From the NCBI GenBank assembly GCA_045587485.1, contig JAZNCI010000090.1, positions 1 through 28,342 on the forward strand: a stretch of DNA of 28,342 nt, in the 5' to 3' direction. This stretch comes from SIG440 sp045587485. Lineage in GTDB: Bacteria > Bacillota > Clostridia > Monoglobales > Monoglobaceae. Shown here piece after piece: positions 15,570-24,297 of the stretch (the first letter of the stretch is position 1; each line of letters begins with the position of its first letter). Both the position numbers and the translations under genes were made by a program. The notes under the pieces were generated by a model. The model made no database searches. It saw only the letters and a list, made by a program, of their open reading frames with translations, and was not told where the DNA came from.

Positions 15570-17930
15570 TCACAAAATAATCTCATTTAAATCGGGTATA
15601 ATTTCTCTAGCAATCCCTGCAATATGATTGTGACAGGTAAAGAAAAAAATTTGAGATACCGAGTCGGAGCTGTCGAAATATTTTTTTAAAAATTTCATAG
15701 TGCTGCGACAATTGTCGTCGTCATATTGGGTAAGGATATCATCCAGAAACAAAGGCACAGGATTATGCTTTTCGGCAATAATATCCGTTGCGGCAAGACG
15801 CAGAGCAAGATACACACGGTCAATTGTGCCTGAACTAAGATATTTCCACTGATGAAAGCCCTCTTGTGCAGAGGTTCTTGTTTCCACACTCAAATCACGG
15901 GATACCAGCACATCAGAATATTTTCCGCCTGACATCATTTCAAGGTACTCTCCTGTTTTTTTGCTCAGGTGGGAGCCAAGCCCTTTGTTCATTTCCGCAG
16001 ATGCAGCATCCATTGCAGATGATACAATGTCAAGCACCTTATATCTTTCAGAATACGATTTCACTTTGTCCATACATTCTTCAATTTGTGCAGTCAGCTG
16101 ATGTTCGCTGATTTGCGGAAGGGTAATCTGACTTTGCAGCTCGCCAAGGGTGTGACGCTTTTCTGCCAACCTTAATTTGGTATCGGGTATATCAATTTCT
16201 ACTATATTATTTAAGGGAGTGCTGTTTATAAATGCATCAAGCTCTGTAATCTTATTTTTTGCTGAATCTATGTCTGTTATGTTATCCCCCAAAGCATCTG
16301 AAAGAATGGAAATTTCACGGTCAAGTACATCAATTGCAGAAACGGAATCTTCAATTTTGTTAAATAAGATATTTGCATCCTCAAAGGTGATGACCGGCTG
16401 TGCCTGCGAAACAAGCTCAACAAATTGTTGTTTAAACTGATTTATTTCAGCCGTGACGGATGAAAATTTCCTGTTTTGTGCTGCTACGGTTTTTTCGGCT
16501 AATTCGTCAACAGAGCCGCAGCCATAATATTTGAGTTTATTGAAAATGTCGGTTTCATATTCTGCTCGCCTATCAGTAAGCTCTGCAAGCAGCTCGCTGA
16601 CAGGTTTTTCTGAAATGCCGTCATAATAAAATGACAACATACGAAGAGCGTTTTCAAGCTCCTGACGTGCAAGCTGAACGGAAATCCTGTTAGGAATATT
16701 TTTTACTTGGGCTTGAAAAATTAAATATGAAACAAGCATACCTATAATTCCTGCAGCTATACCAATGTAGAAGACTGAAGGTGTGGCGATAACCGTTGCA
16801 AGACCTGCAATAACTGATGCCATACATACTGCAAGAGCAATTGCATTAATTTTTTTCTTTTCAGACAACACGCGTTCTTTAAGAGCTGTTTTGGCACGGG
16901 TGACAGAACCGTTTATATGCTGCTCGTCAGTGTCAAGCAAAGCAAGTTTTTTTTGAATATCGCAAAGTCGCCCATATTCACTGTCAGAAATTACAGCAGA
17001 GGGGTCGTTGGCGGTGTGTGTATACATAGAAGACATTTCTTTCTTCAGTGTTTCGCCTTTTTGCAACAGTTCTTTCAGCAAATCAAAAGAGAGGGCGAAG
17101 TCATTCAATTGTTCAAGGTTTTGCTCCTTATGGGTAAGTTTTTTAAGAAGTGAAGTATAACCGCCAAGGTTTTTTTTTGCAGCTTCAACCTTATGCAAAT
17201 TTTCGGCCGCCTCAATTGCCTCCTCAAGCTCAGCAATTTCAATCTTTAAATTATTAATATCCGTCATTAGATTGTGCTGATTTTCGGTTTGGGAAAGCAA
17301 GTTCTCCAATGAGTGCCTGAGCTCTTCCAAATTATTTTGAGCACTAACAAGCATACCTTTTTTACCGTTTTTGGAAACAAGCTCCTCCCGCGCGGTGTCA
17401 ATTCTTGCCCTTATGGTGCTTTGTGAAAGATTTTCGTCACCTGAAACAGAAAGATTTGCAATCCGCATAGCAAGGCTGTCTCCTGATGCATCTGTTGAAA
17501 AACCGCCAAAGCTATCAATAAACACGCTGCGTTCAAATTCGCCCTGCTCCATATCAAAAAATATATGACCCATTTCATCTGATGCAGGATAAGACAACTT
17601 TTCACCGGTGCTTATATTATAAACTGTTGTTTTGTCGGTTGCTGTCGATTTTTTAAATTCTTTATGCAACCTTATTTTTGACCCGTTGCTCTCAAATTCA
17701 ATGGCACCGGACATTGAGGAGCCATTCCAGGGGGTATATTTTTTTCTTGTATTTTTTGAGATATCAGCACCCTTGCTGCCCGCGCCGTAAAACATCAGCC
17801 TGATAAATGACATAAGGGTTGATTTGCCGTCTTCGTTCTTGCCGAAAACAAGATTAAAGCCAGGTTCAAATTCAAGAGTTCGCCCAGAAAACTTGCCGAA
17901 GTTTTCGATATCAAATTTTTTAATTATCAC
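15570..17930 (-). CDS. YhaN/SbcC-like ATPase with coiled coils and membrane hairpin
   Basis: This is an ABC-type ATPase of the Rad50/SbcC/YhaN group, expected to work with the nuclease encoded just upstream in DNA end processing or repair. The 786-residue protein has an N-terminal head with Walker A GKNEDGKST (K36). Coiled-coil segments flank a hydrophobic stretch at about residues 359-403 that looks like two membrane helices. The C-terminal head has the signature-like YLSSGTIDRVYLALRL and Walker B PLFLDDILTQYDDDN. There is no CxxC zinc hook, which separates it from true SbcC/Rad50. I chose the GTG at 17930 (seven bases after GAGGTG) over TTG at 17933. The reading frame overlaps the end of the nuclease gene by 11 bases, implying coupling. 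Confidence 0.87.
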   Translation of the reverse strand: MIIKKFDIENFGKFSGRTLEFEPGFNLVFGKNEDGKSTLMSFIRLMFYGAGSKGADISKNTRKKYTPWNGSSMSGAIEFESNGSKIRLHKEFKKSTATDKTTVYNISTGEKLSYPASDEMGHIFFDMEQGEFERSVFIDSFGGFSTDASGDSLAMRIANLSVSGDENLSQSTIRARIDTAREELVSKNGKKGMLVSAQNNLEELRHSLENLLSQTENQHNLMTDINNLKIEIAELEEAIEAAENLHKVEAAKKNLGGYTSLLKKLTHKEQNLEQLNDFALSFDLLKELLQKGETLKKEMSSMYTHTANDPSAVISDSEYGRLCDIQKKLALLDTDEQHINGSVTRAKTALKERVLSEKKKINAIALAVCMASVIAGLATVIATPSVFYIGIAAGIIGMLVSYLIFQAQVKNIPNRISVQLARQELENALRMLSFYYDGISEKPVSELLAELTDRRAEYETDIFNKLKYYGCGSVDELAEKTVAAQNRKFSSVTAEINQFKQQFVELVSQAQPVITFEDANILFNKIEDSVSAIDVLDREISILSDALGDNITDIDSAKNKITELDAFINSTPLNNIVEIDIPDTKLRLAEKRHTLGELQSQITLPQISEHQLTAQIEECMDKVKSYSERYKVLDIVSSAMDAASAEMNKGLGSHLSKKTGEYLEMMSGGKYSDVLVSRDLSVETRTSAQEGFHQWKYLSSGTIDRVYLALRLAATDIIAEKHNPVPLFLDDILTQYDDDNCRSTMKFLKKYFDSSDSVSQIFFFTCHNHIAGIAREIIPDLNEIIL

Positions 17931-19047
17931 CAAGGGTCACCTCTCTTTCGAAGGCTTTCAGACCAAGCCGCAAAGCCTTGAGGTAAAGTTCTTTGTCGAC
18001 ATCATGTGCGTTGCTCTGCATTTCAAGCAGCTTTTGAACAAAGATACCCCGAAAAGAGCTTTCGGATGCAAGATGCAATATGTTTTCGATGTCTACTTCG
18101 GTGTTGTCATATACACGGATATAGCATGTGTCGTCCTTTAAGGAGTCTTCAATACGTGCAATATCAGGAATAAAGTCTGTGGTTACGGTTCCGCACAGAA
18201 AAATTCTGTATAGGTTGTTTTTATAGCTGTCAGAATACTTTTCTTTTATGTGCGACAGAATTTTTGAGGATACCTGATTGGTGGTTTTACAGCCCGAAAC
18301 ATCAAGGTTGTCGATGACGTATTTTCGGGATGAAAGCTCTGTATATTCAAGATTGCATCTGCCTTTTTCTATGCACCCGACATACACGCCACGACTGCCG
18401 TCCTCGTCAAAGCCTCTGCCGTCGGGGCATCCGCAGTAAGAATAAAAGGTTGCACCTGATTTCTGTATATCGCTGCGCTTGTGAATGTGCCCCATGGCAA
18501 GATAGTCAATGCCAGACTTTGCTACTGTATCGACAGAAACAGGGTTATATTCGCTCTCGCCAAGTGCAGACACGACTTGCCCGTGAAGAACGCACAGGTT
18601 AATCATATTTTCACTGACCGGAATATTGTTGGTAAGCAATGGAATTTTTTCAAATCTGTCGGTGAATGCCGCACCAAAAAGTCTTACATTTTTTTCTTCG
18701 AAATCATAATATTCCATAAAGGATGTAAAAACAATAACATTATCGGGAAACTGATTTTTAATCCAGACCGAGTCGGGACAGACATAGTCGTGATTGCCGG
18801 GAGAGATGGCTATAACAGTTTCGGGAATTTGTGACATAGCATCGATGATTTCCCCTGCTGTTTCACTATCGGGAAAGGGAGTGTCAAAAAGATCACCTGA
18901 AATCAGCAGAAAATCAATATTCTCTGCCTTGCAAATTTCAATAACCTTAATAAAAGTGTTCTTTAATTCTGCCCGTCCCGAACTTACGCCCGAGCGCGAA
19001 GAGCCTATATGAAAATCTCCGGTATGAAGAATTTTTACACCTTCCAA
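17920..19047 (-). CDS. SbcD/YhaO-like metallophosphoesterase (DNA repair exonuclease)
   Basis: This is the nuclease partner of the Mre11/SbcD type. The 375-residue protein has the two-metal phosphoesterase motifs in order: LHTGDFHIG (D11, H13), SGDLFD (D52), SPGNHD (N85, H86), VLHGQ (near 174) and AMGHIHKR (near 204). A C-terminal cap region follows. I start it at TTG 19047, which has AAAGGA eight bases before it and places the first metal motif 10 residues in. An ATG further upstream (19092) overlaps the promoter -10 box and is unlikely. It is the first gene of a minus-strand operon and overlaps the YhaN-like ATPase gene. The pairing supports a role on DNA ends, but the substrate is inferred. 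Confidence 0.88.
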   Translation of the reverse strand: MEGVKILHTGDFHIGSSRSGVSSGRAELKNTFIKVIEICKAENIDFLLISGDLFDTPFPDSETAGEIIDAMSQIPETVIAISPGNHDYVCPDSVWIKNQFPDNVIVFTSFMEYYDFEEKNVRLFGAAFTDRFEKIPLLTNNIPVSENMINLCVLHGQVVSALGESEYNPVSVDTVAKSGIDYLAMGHIHKRSDIQKSGATFYSYCGCPDGRGFDEDGSRGVYVGCIEKGRCNLEYTELSSRKYVIDNLDVSGCKTTNQVSSKILSHIKEKYSDSYKNNLYRIFLCGTVTTDFIPDIARIEDSLKDDTCYIRVYDNTEVDIENILHLASESSFRGIFVQKLLEMQSNAHDVDKELYLKALRLGLKAFEREVTLGDN

Positions 19048-19082
19048 ACAGACCAATCCTTTCGTGCATATTATACATTTTG

Positions 19083-19111
19083 ATTGTATCACATACGAAT
19101 AAAAAATACAA
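19083..19111 (-). promoter_or_regulatory. Promoter of the SbcD-like operon
   Basis: On the minus strand TTGTAT (19106-19111) and TACAAT (19083-19088) are 17 bases apart. The -10 box ends 36 bases before the TTG start of the nuclease gene. Confidence 0.6.
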
Positions 19112-19140
19112 GATGATGAAAAAATAAATATGAAAATCGA

Positions 19141-19169
19141 TTGACATAATAGTCTTATTATGGTAAAAT
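19141..19169 (+). promoter_or_regulatory. Promoter of the ATP synthase operon
   Basis: TTGACA (19141-19146) and TAAAAT (19164-19169) are 17 bases apart. A second possible start uses the extended -10 TGGTATAAT at 19182-19190 without a good -35. About 75-95 bases of leader precede the first gene. Confidence 0.7.
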
Positions 19170-19262
19170 AAACGCAATATATGGTATAATGTGGGTATTA
19201 TGTGATATGGAAAAAATTATGTTTTACCTTGTATAAAAAATGTTTTCAGAAAGGGGAAGACT

Positions 19263-19667
19263 ATGACAAAGGCAAACAGTATTGTAAAGAAAGAAACAAA
19301 ATATATTGCGTACTTTTCGACAATCTTAAGTATGCTTATGCAGTCAATATTTCTCCTTATCGGAAAATGGGATTATACTGTTCTTTTGGGAAATATTCTT
19401 TCGACAGCATTAATGATTGCCAACTTTTATTTTATGGGGTTATCTGTGCAGAAAGCGGTTGATTGTGGTGACGAGAAGGAAGCAAAGAAAATAATGAAAA
19501 ATTCGCAATCTCTTCGCACTTTTATAATGTTTGTTGTTGTGTTGCTTGGAGCTTGGTTGCCTATTTTTTCAACAATTGCAATAATTATCCCTCTCTTTTT
19601 TACGCGCATAGCAATTGCATTTCGTCCGTTGTGGAAAAAAGAAGAATCAACCAAGGAGGTATCTTAA
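19263..19667 (+). CDS. atpI: ATP synthase subunit I-like protein (AtpI)
   Basis: AtpI is a small membrane protein at the head of many atp operons and is thought to help assemble the c ring or to aid Mg2+ entry. The 134-residue protein has four hydrophobic segments (about 13-35, 38-58, 88-105 and 106-122) and charged ends. Its sequence is poorly conserved, as usual for AtpI, so the call rests on topology and position: it follows the operon promoter and ends two bases before atpB. ATG at 19263 has a good ribosome binding site (aaagggg). Confidence 0.7.
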   Translation: MTKANSIVKKETKYIAYFSTILSMLMQSIFLLIGKWDYTVLLGNILSTALMIANFYFMGLSVQKAVDCGDEKEAKKIMKNSQSLRTFIMFVVVLLGAWLPIFSTIAIIIPLFFTRIAIAFRPLWKKEESTKEVS

Positions 19668-19669
19668 TA

Positions 19670-20551
19670 ATGAAACAAAATAGCCGTTCCTTCAGGGCGG
19701 TTGACTTGGGATTTATTTTTATGATGGTTTTGCCGATAATGCTTGGCATGGCAATAAAAGTTATGACAGCTTCACCATCAGAGGGTATAGCAATCAGCGG
19801 AGCAGGTATCTTCTTTACATTGCCGTTACCACTGCAGAATTTACCTATAACCGAGGCACAGGTAAATTCCTTTCTGGTGATGATTTCGATATTTGGGCTT
19901 TGTCTTTTCATTACACATGGTATAGGAGGGGACAAACCTTTGGCACGTCATCATCTTGCAGAATGGGTAGTCGAAAAGGTACAGTCACTGGTTGATGTCA
20001 ATATGGGTGAATACTTTTCGGGATATGCACCATTTATTGTCGCAATAATTGCACTTTCTGCTTTTTCGAGTTTACTGAGCCTGGTTGGTCTGTTTCCGCC
20101 GACATCAGATATAAACGTTGTGGCGGGATGGTCAATACTTGTGTTTGTGCTTATAACTTACTATAAGTTAAAAGGCGGCCTTGGGAATTATCTGAAAGGT
20201 TTTACCGAGCCGATATTTATTATGACACCGCTTAATATATTAGGCGAGGTGGCAACCCCGGTGTCTATGGCATTCCGTCATTACGGAAATGTGCTCTCGG
20301 GCGTGGTAATTGCAGTTCTTGTTTCGACTGCACTTCAGGGTTTGTCGCGGTTATTGCTTGGGTGGTTACCCGGAATTTTAGGGGAAATACCATTCCTGCA
20401 GATTGGTCTTCCGGCAATACTTTCGGTATACTTTGATGTTTTCAGCGGATGTATGCAGGCATATATTTTTGCAATGCTTACCATGCTGAATATATCGGGG
20501 GCGTTCCCACGGGAAGAATATGAAAAAAGAAAAAAATTAAAAAAAATGTAA
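19670..20551 (+). CDS. atpB: F-type ATP synthase subunit a
   Basis: Subunit a forms the two half-channels that pass ions to and from the c ring in the membrane. The 293-residue protein has several membrane helices. The key motif is MAFRHYGNVLSG, where R203 is the essential arginine. The C-terminal helix pair contains FDVFSGCMQAYIFAMLTMLNI, with the Gln typical of the last helix. The start is ATG at 19670, placed by aaggagg (19653-19659); the frame is open 117 bases further upstream inside atpI but has no ribosome binding site there. The short polar N-terminal tail and Lys-rich C-terminus are normal. It works with the c subunit encoded 18 bases downstream. Confidence 0.95.
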   Translation: MKQNSRSFRAVDLGFIFMMVLPIMLGMAIKVMTASPSEGIAISGAGIFFTLPLPLQNLPITEAQVNSFLVMISIFGLCLFITHGIGGDKPLARHHLAEWVVEKVQSLVDVNMGEYFSGYAPFIVAIIALSAFSSLLSLVGLFPPTSDINVVAGWSILVFVLITYYKLKGGLGNYLKGFTEPIFIMTPLNILGEVATPVSMAFRHYGNVLSGVVIAVLVSTALQGLSRLLLGWLPGILGEIPFLQIGLPAILSVYFDVFSGCMQAYIFAMLTMLNISGAFPREEYEKRKKLKKM

Positions 20552-20569
20552 AATTTTGGAGGATTTATT

Positions 20570-20866
20570 ATGGAAATGGCTATTGCAATTGGTATTATTT
20601 TGGGTTGCTGTGCACTTGGTGCAGGTATTTGTATGGGTATTGGCGCTATCGGCCCTGGCATCGGTGAAGGTAATGCTGTATCAAAAGCGTGTGAAGCAAT
20701 TGGTCGTCAGCCCGAAAGCAAAGGCGATGTAACATCAACAATGATTATGGGTTGTGCTATTGCTGAAACTACCGGTATTTATTCATTGGTTGTTGCAATT
20801 TTGTTGATTTTCGTTGCTCCTGGCATTATGGTTGACATATTGAAGGAAGCAATCAGTGTTCTTTAA
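20570..20866 (+). CDS. atpE: F-type ATP synthase subunit c with a two-glutamate ion site
   Basis: Subunit c forms the rotor ring that carries the coupling ion. The 98-residue protein is a two-helix hairpin with the polar loop GRQPE (45-49). Helix 2 has AETTGIYSL: E66 is the ion-binding carboxylate, and T67, T68 and Y71 fit the pattern of Na+-binding rings (E-S/T-T-x-x-Y). Helix 1 has GIGEGNA, placing a second glutamate, E33, where Na+ rings such as that of Ilyobacter have Gln. A two-carboxylate ring with Na+ selectivity is known from Fusobacterium nucleatum, and this sequence resembles it. Ion choice is thus inferred as Na+, not shown. The gene has a strong ggagg site and no signal sequence. 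Confidence 0.96.
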   Translation: MEMAIAIGIILGCCALGAGICMGIGAIGPGIGEGNAVSKACEAIGRQPESKGDVTSTMIMGCAIAETTGIYSLVVAILLIFVAPGIMVDILKEAISVL

Positions 20867-20895
20867 TTTAACAAAGCATTATTGGAGTGAATATT

Positions 20896-21399
20896 ATGCA
20901 ATCATTGGATATTATATCTGTTAACATATGGCAGATTTTAATCTCTCTTGCTAATCTTACATTGCTTTTTTTAATAATTAAGCGCTTTCTTTTCAAACCG
21001 GTAAAAAATATGCTCAGCAAGCGACAGGCGGAGATAGATGAACGCTATGGTGCGGCAGATGAAGCAAAGCGTGCTGCCGAAGAGGATAGACTTTTCTGGG
21101 ACGATAAAATCGGCACAATTAAGGCTGAAACTGATAAAATGGTTGAAAAAGCGCAGAATAATGCAAAACGTCAAAGCGAAGCGATTATTTCAAAGGCAAA
21201 GGAACAGGCTGACGGCATAATCCGTCAGGCAGAAACTCAGGCTCAACTTGAAATGAAAAAGGCAGAGGAAGGTATCAAAAGAGAAATTGTCGAGGTGTCG
21301 ACGGCTCTTGCGAACAAATTGCTGGAGCGTGAGATTAATCCTGAGGATCACCGAGGTTTGATTGATTCATTTATTGAGAAAATAGGTGATGAAGAATGA
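20896..21399 (+). CDS. atpF: F-type ATP synthase subunit b
   Basis: Subunit b is the peripheral stalk that keeps the alpha/beta head from turning with the rotor. The 167-residue protein has one N-terminal membrane helix (about residues 10-30). A long charged helix rich in Lys, Glu, Ala and Gln (about 40-150) then forms the stalk dimer. The start is ATG at 20896, eight bases after TGGAG; a GTG nine bases earlier overlaps that site and is not credible. The end overlaps atpH by ATGA. There is one b gene only, so the stalk should be a homodimer. Confidence 0.94.
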   Translation: MQSLDIISVNIWQILISLANLTLLFLIIKRFLFKPVKNMLSKRQAEIDERYGAADEAKRAAEEDRLFWDDKIGTIKAETDKMVEKAQNNAKRQSEAIISKAKEQADGIIRQAETQAQLEMKKAEEGIKREIVEVSTALANKLLEREINPEDHRGLIDSFIEKIGDEE

Positions 21400-21926
21400 G
21401 TGGAATAAGCAGTGATTATGCAAAGGCATTGTTTATGCTTGCAATGGAGAAAAAACAGGGAGAAGAATATGCCAAGGCACTGGATTTGGTAACAGATGTC
21501 TTTATGGAAAATCCGGTATATACGGAATTTCTTGAATCGCCGGGTATTTCTCTTGGCGAAAGACTTACAGCCCTTGAAAGTGCTTTTTCTGGTTCTTTGC
21601 CGAGAGATGTGTTGTCTTTTTTGAAGCTACTTTGCGAAAAAAGATACGTTGCACAGTTTTTTGACTGCGTAGAACAGTACAAGGCACTGCTCAACGAGGT
21701 TAAAAGTGTTTTGGATGCAAGAGTTACAAGTGCTGTTGAACTCAGTGATGATGAGAAAAATGCATTAAAAGAAAAGCTTGAAACCTTGAGCGGACATACG
21801 GTAATGATTGACTATATCGTTGATCAGTCGATATTGGGCGGCTTAATTGTCGAAATGGATGGCAAGGTTATGGATTCAAGCATTCAAAGACATCTTAAAG
21901 ATGTAAAGGAAGTGATAAGCAGATGA
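21396..21926 (+). CDS. atpH: F-type ATP synthase subunit delta
   Basis: Delta joins the b stalk to the top of the alpha/beta head. The 176-residue protein has the usual length. The helical N-terminal domain begins SSDYAKALFMLA and contains the LLCEKRYVAQFFDCVEQY region. The C-terminal part carries the conserved SILGGLIVEMDGKVMDSSI. It overlaps both neighbours by four bases, which points to coupled translation of atpF, atpH and atpA. Confidence 0.95.
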   Translation: MSGISSDYAKALFMLAMEKKQGEEYAKALDLVTDVFMENPVYTEFLESPGISLGERLTALESAFSGSLPRDVLSFLKLLCEKRYVAQFFDCVEQYKALLNEVKSVLDARVTSAVELSDDEKNALKEKLETLSGHTVMIDYIVDQSILGGLIVEMDGKVMDSSIQRHLKDVKEVISR

Positions 21927-23416
21927 GTAGAAGACCTGATGAAATCAGTCAGATAATTAAACAGCAAATTGAAAATTATGAATCAAAGATAGAGATGCAG
22001 GAAACAGGTACTGTAATTCTTGTCGGTGACGGAATTGCACGTGTTTATGGACTTAGAGCCTGTATGGCAAGTGAGCTTCTTGAGTTTGAGGACGGCAGTT
22101 TCGGAATGGCTCAGAACCTTGAAAGCGAGACGGTGGCGGTTGCGCTTTTGTCGGATACAAACGACGTTCACGAGGGTACAAAGGTTCGTCGTACCGGAAA
22201 GGTGGTTTCGGTGCCCGTTGGCGATGCGCTTCTCGGTAGAGTTGTAGATGCTTTAGGTCAGCCTATCGACGGCAAGGGACCTATCACAACATCCGAAACA
22301 AGACCGATTGAGTCTGAAGCTCCCGGAATTATTGAAAGAAAGAGTGTATCTGTTCCTTTGCAGACAGGAATCAAGGCTATTGACAGTATGATTCCTATTG
22401 GACGCGGACAGAGAGAGCTTATTATAGGCGACAGACAGACGGGTAAGTCAGAGATTGCAATAGACACAATTATCAATCAGAAGAATACGAATGTTATTTG
22501 TATTTATGTTGCAATTGGACAAAAGAACACATCTGTTGTACAGCTTGCGAACGAACTTGCAAATGCAGGAGCTATGGAATATACAATAATAGTTTCTGCA
22601 TCTGCGTCAGAGACTGCACCCCTTCAATATGTTGCACCATATTCAGGCTGTGCAATGGCAGAGTATTTTATGGAGCAAGGCAAAGATGTGCTTATCATTT
22701 ATGATGATTTGTCAAAGCATGCAATTGCGTATCGTGCGCTTTCGCTGCTTATTCGCCGTCCACCCGGACGCGAGGCATATCCCGGAGACGTATTCTATCT
22801 CCATTCAAGATTGCTTGAAAGAGCGGCTTGCGTTGCACCTGAATATGGCGGAGGTTCAATTACAGCACTCCCGATTATTGAAACTCAGGCGGGGGATGTT
22901 TCAGCATACATCCCGACAAATGTTATATCAATAACTGACGGGCAGATATTCCTTGAAACAGAGCTTTTCCACGCAGGTATTATGCCTGCCATTAACCCCG
23001 GTATCTCGGTAAGCCGTGTTGGTGGTGCCGCACAGCTTAAAGCAATGAAAAAGGTTTCGGGAGAACTTAAGCTTTTGTATGCTCAGTACAGGGAACTTCA
23101 GTCTTTTGCTCAGTTTGGCAGTGACCTCGATGAAGATACAAAGAACCGTCTTGCTCTCGGTGAGAGAATAGTTGAGGTTCTGAAACAAAAAAAGAATTCA
23201 CCGGTTCGTGTAGGATGTCAGGTTGCAATAGTATATGCTGTTATCAACGGCTATCTTAACCACATTTCAGTAGATAAAGTTGCGGATTATGAGCAGAGAC
23301 TTTTTGAACTTCTTGAAGCAGAGTTTGCAAATCTTCTTGAAAGATTTGAAAGTAATTTCTGCGATGATGAGGATATCGAGATGCTCCAAAAAGCACTTCA
23401 TCAAATGAAGGAGTAA
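21923..23416 (+). CDS. atpA: F-type ATP synthase subunit alpha
   Basis: Alpha forms the non-catalytic nucleotide sites of the hexameric head. The 497-residue protein has the typical start RPDEISQIIKQQIENY, a beta-barrel domain, and the P-loop GDRQTGKS (169-176, K175). It also has VLIIYDDLSKHA with the Walker B aspartates, RRPPGREAYPGDVFYLHSRL, and the conserved ISVSRVGGAAQ. It is slightly shorter than the usual 500-505 residues but has no missing block. It overlaps atpH by four bases and is followed four bases on by atpG. Confidence 0.98.
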   Translation: MSRRPDEISQIIKQQIENYESKIEMQETGTVILVGDGIARVYGLRACMASELLEFEDGSFGMAQNLESETVAVALLSDTNDVHEGTKVRRTGKVVSVPVGDALLGRVVDALGQPIDGKGPITTSETRPIESEAPGIIERKSVSVPLQTGIKAIDSMIPIGRGQRELIIGDRQTGKSEIAIDTIINQKNTNVICIYVAIGQKNTSVVQLANELANAGAMEYTIIVSASASETAPLQYVAPYSGCAMAEYFMEQGKDVLIIYDDLSKHAIAYRALSLLIRRPPGREAYPGDVFYLHSRLLERAACVAPEYGGGSITALPIIETQAGDVSAYIPTNVISITDGQIFLETELFHAGIMPAINPGISVSRVGGAAQLKAMKKVSGELKLLYAQYRELQSFAQFGSDLDEDTKNRLALGERIVEVLKQKKNSPVRVGCQVAIVYAVINGYLNHISVDKVADYEQRLFELLEAEFANLLERFESNFCDDEDIEMLQKALHQMKE

Positions 23417-23420
23417 AGGT

Positions 23421-24224
23421 ATGAGCATAGATATTAAAAGCTTGAAAAACCGTATCAAAAGCGTGGATTCTACATTGCATCTTACAAAGGCAATGGGGCT
23501 TGTAGCATCTGCAAAAATACGCAGCGCAACAATTGCAATGAACAAAAGCCGTCAGTATTCTTTGGCTATTGACGATACAATTGCAATGCTGTCATCGTCA
23601 AAATCCTGCGAGAAAAGTGAATATATGCGTGCAGGTGAAAAGGGCAAGGTATGTCTTGTGGTAGTTGCCGGTGACAGAGGTCTTGCGGGTGGTTATAATT
23701 CCAATATTTTCAAACTTGCCGGAGCTGAGAATGCAGATAAAATTATTGCAATTGGTAAAAGAACCTGCGAAAAATACGGGCAGGAGATTGTAAAAACCGA
23801 AGGGTTTTCGTATCCAGATGCTATTGAGCTTGCGAAAAAACTTTGTGAAGAATTTAAAGAGGGTAAGTTTGAAAAGGTAGGAATTGTTTCGACAAAGTAC
23901 CTTTCTATGATGACACAGACCCCAAAAATTGATTGGGTGTTGCCTCTTGAAAAGACAGAGAGAAAGTCGAAAACAGATATTATCTACGAGCCTGACGAAA
24001 AGACAATTCTTGAAGCGGTTATTGAAGAGTATATTGCAGGGAAAATAGTCGCATCGGCAAGAGAAAGCTTTGCCTGCGAGGTGGTTGCAAGACGTTTTGC
24101 TATGGATAATGCGGGCAAGAATGCAGGTAAGATGATTGAAGATTTGACCCTTGAATATAACCGCGCAAGACAAGGCGCAATCACACAGGAAATCACAGAA
24201 ATTGTTGCCGGAAGCGGCGCATAA
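23421..24224 (+). CDS. atpG: F-type ATP synthase subunit gamma
   Basis: Gamma is the central shaft that turns within the alpha/beta head. The 267-residue protein has the N-terminal helix with IKSLKNRIKSVDSTLHLTKAMGLVASAKIR. A Rossmann-like middle contains GDRGLAGGYNSNI, and the C-terminal helix pattern is EYNRARQGAITQEITEIVAGSGA. Its length is about 20 residues below the common 285-290, the difference lying in the middle domain (about residues 55-200). Both ends that form the shaft are complete. The start is ATG at 23421 after aaggag. Confidence 0.96.
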   Translation: MSIDIKSLKNRIKSVDSTLHLTKAMGLVASAKIRSATIAMNKSRQYSLAIDDTIAMLSSSKSCEKSEYMRAGEKGKVCLVVVAGDRGLAGGYNSNIFKLAGAENADKIIAIGKRTCEKYGQEIVKTEGFSYPDAIELAKKLCEEFKEGKFEKVGIVSTKYLSMMTQTPKIDWVLPLEKTERKSKTDIIYEPDEKTILEAVIEEYIAGKIVASARESFACEVVARRFAMDNAGKNAGKMIEDLTLEYNRARQGAITQEITEIVAGSGA

Positions 24225-24297
24225 ATAAAAATTCAGCGATATACGCGAGAATTATTTGCAAATTTTTAAGGCCTATGGGGCTTAAGGAGATAATAAT

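Noticed and set aside
19048..19092. N-terminal extension of the SbcD-like protein from ATG 19092
   Set aside because: The start would overlap the -10 box of the promoter, and the added residues do not belong to the phosphoesterase fold. TTG 19047 has a good ribosome binding site.
19553..19669. Upstream extension of atpB
   Set aside because: It overlaps atpI in another frame and has no ribosome binding site, while ATG at 19670 follows aaggagg and matches subunit a starts.
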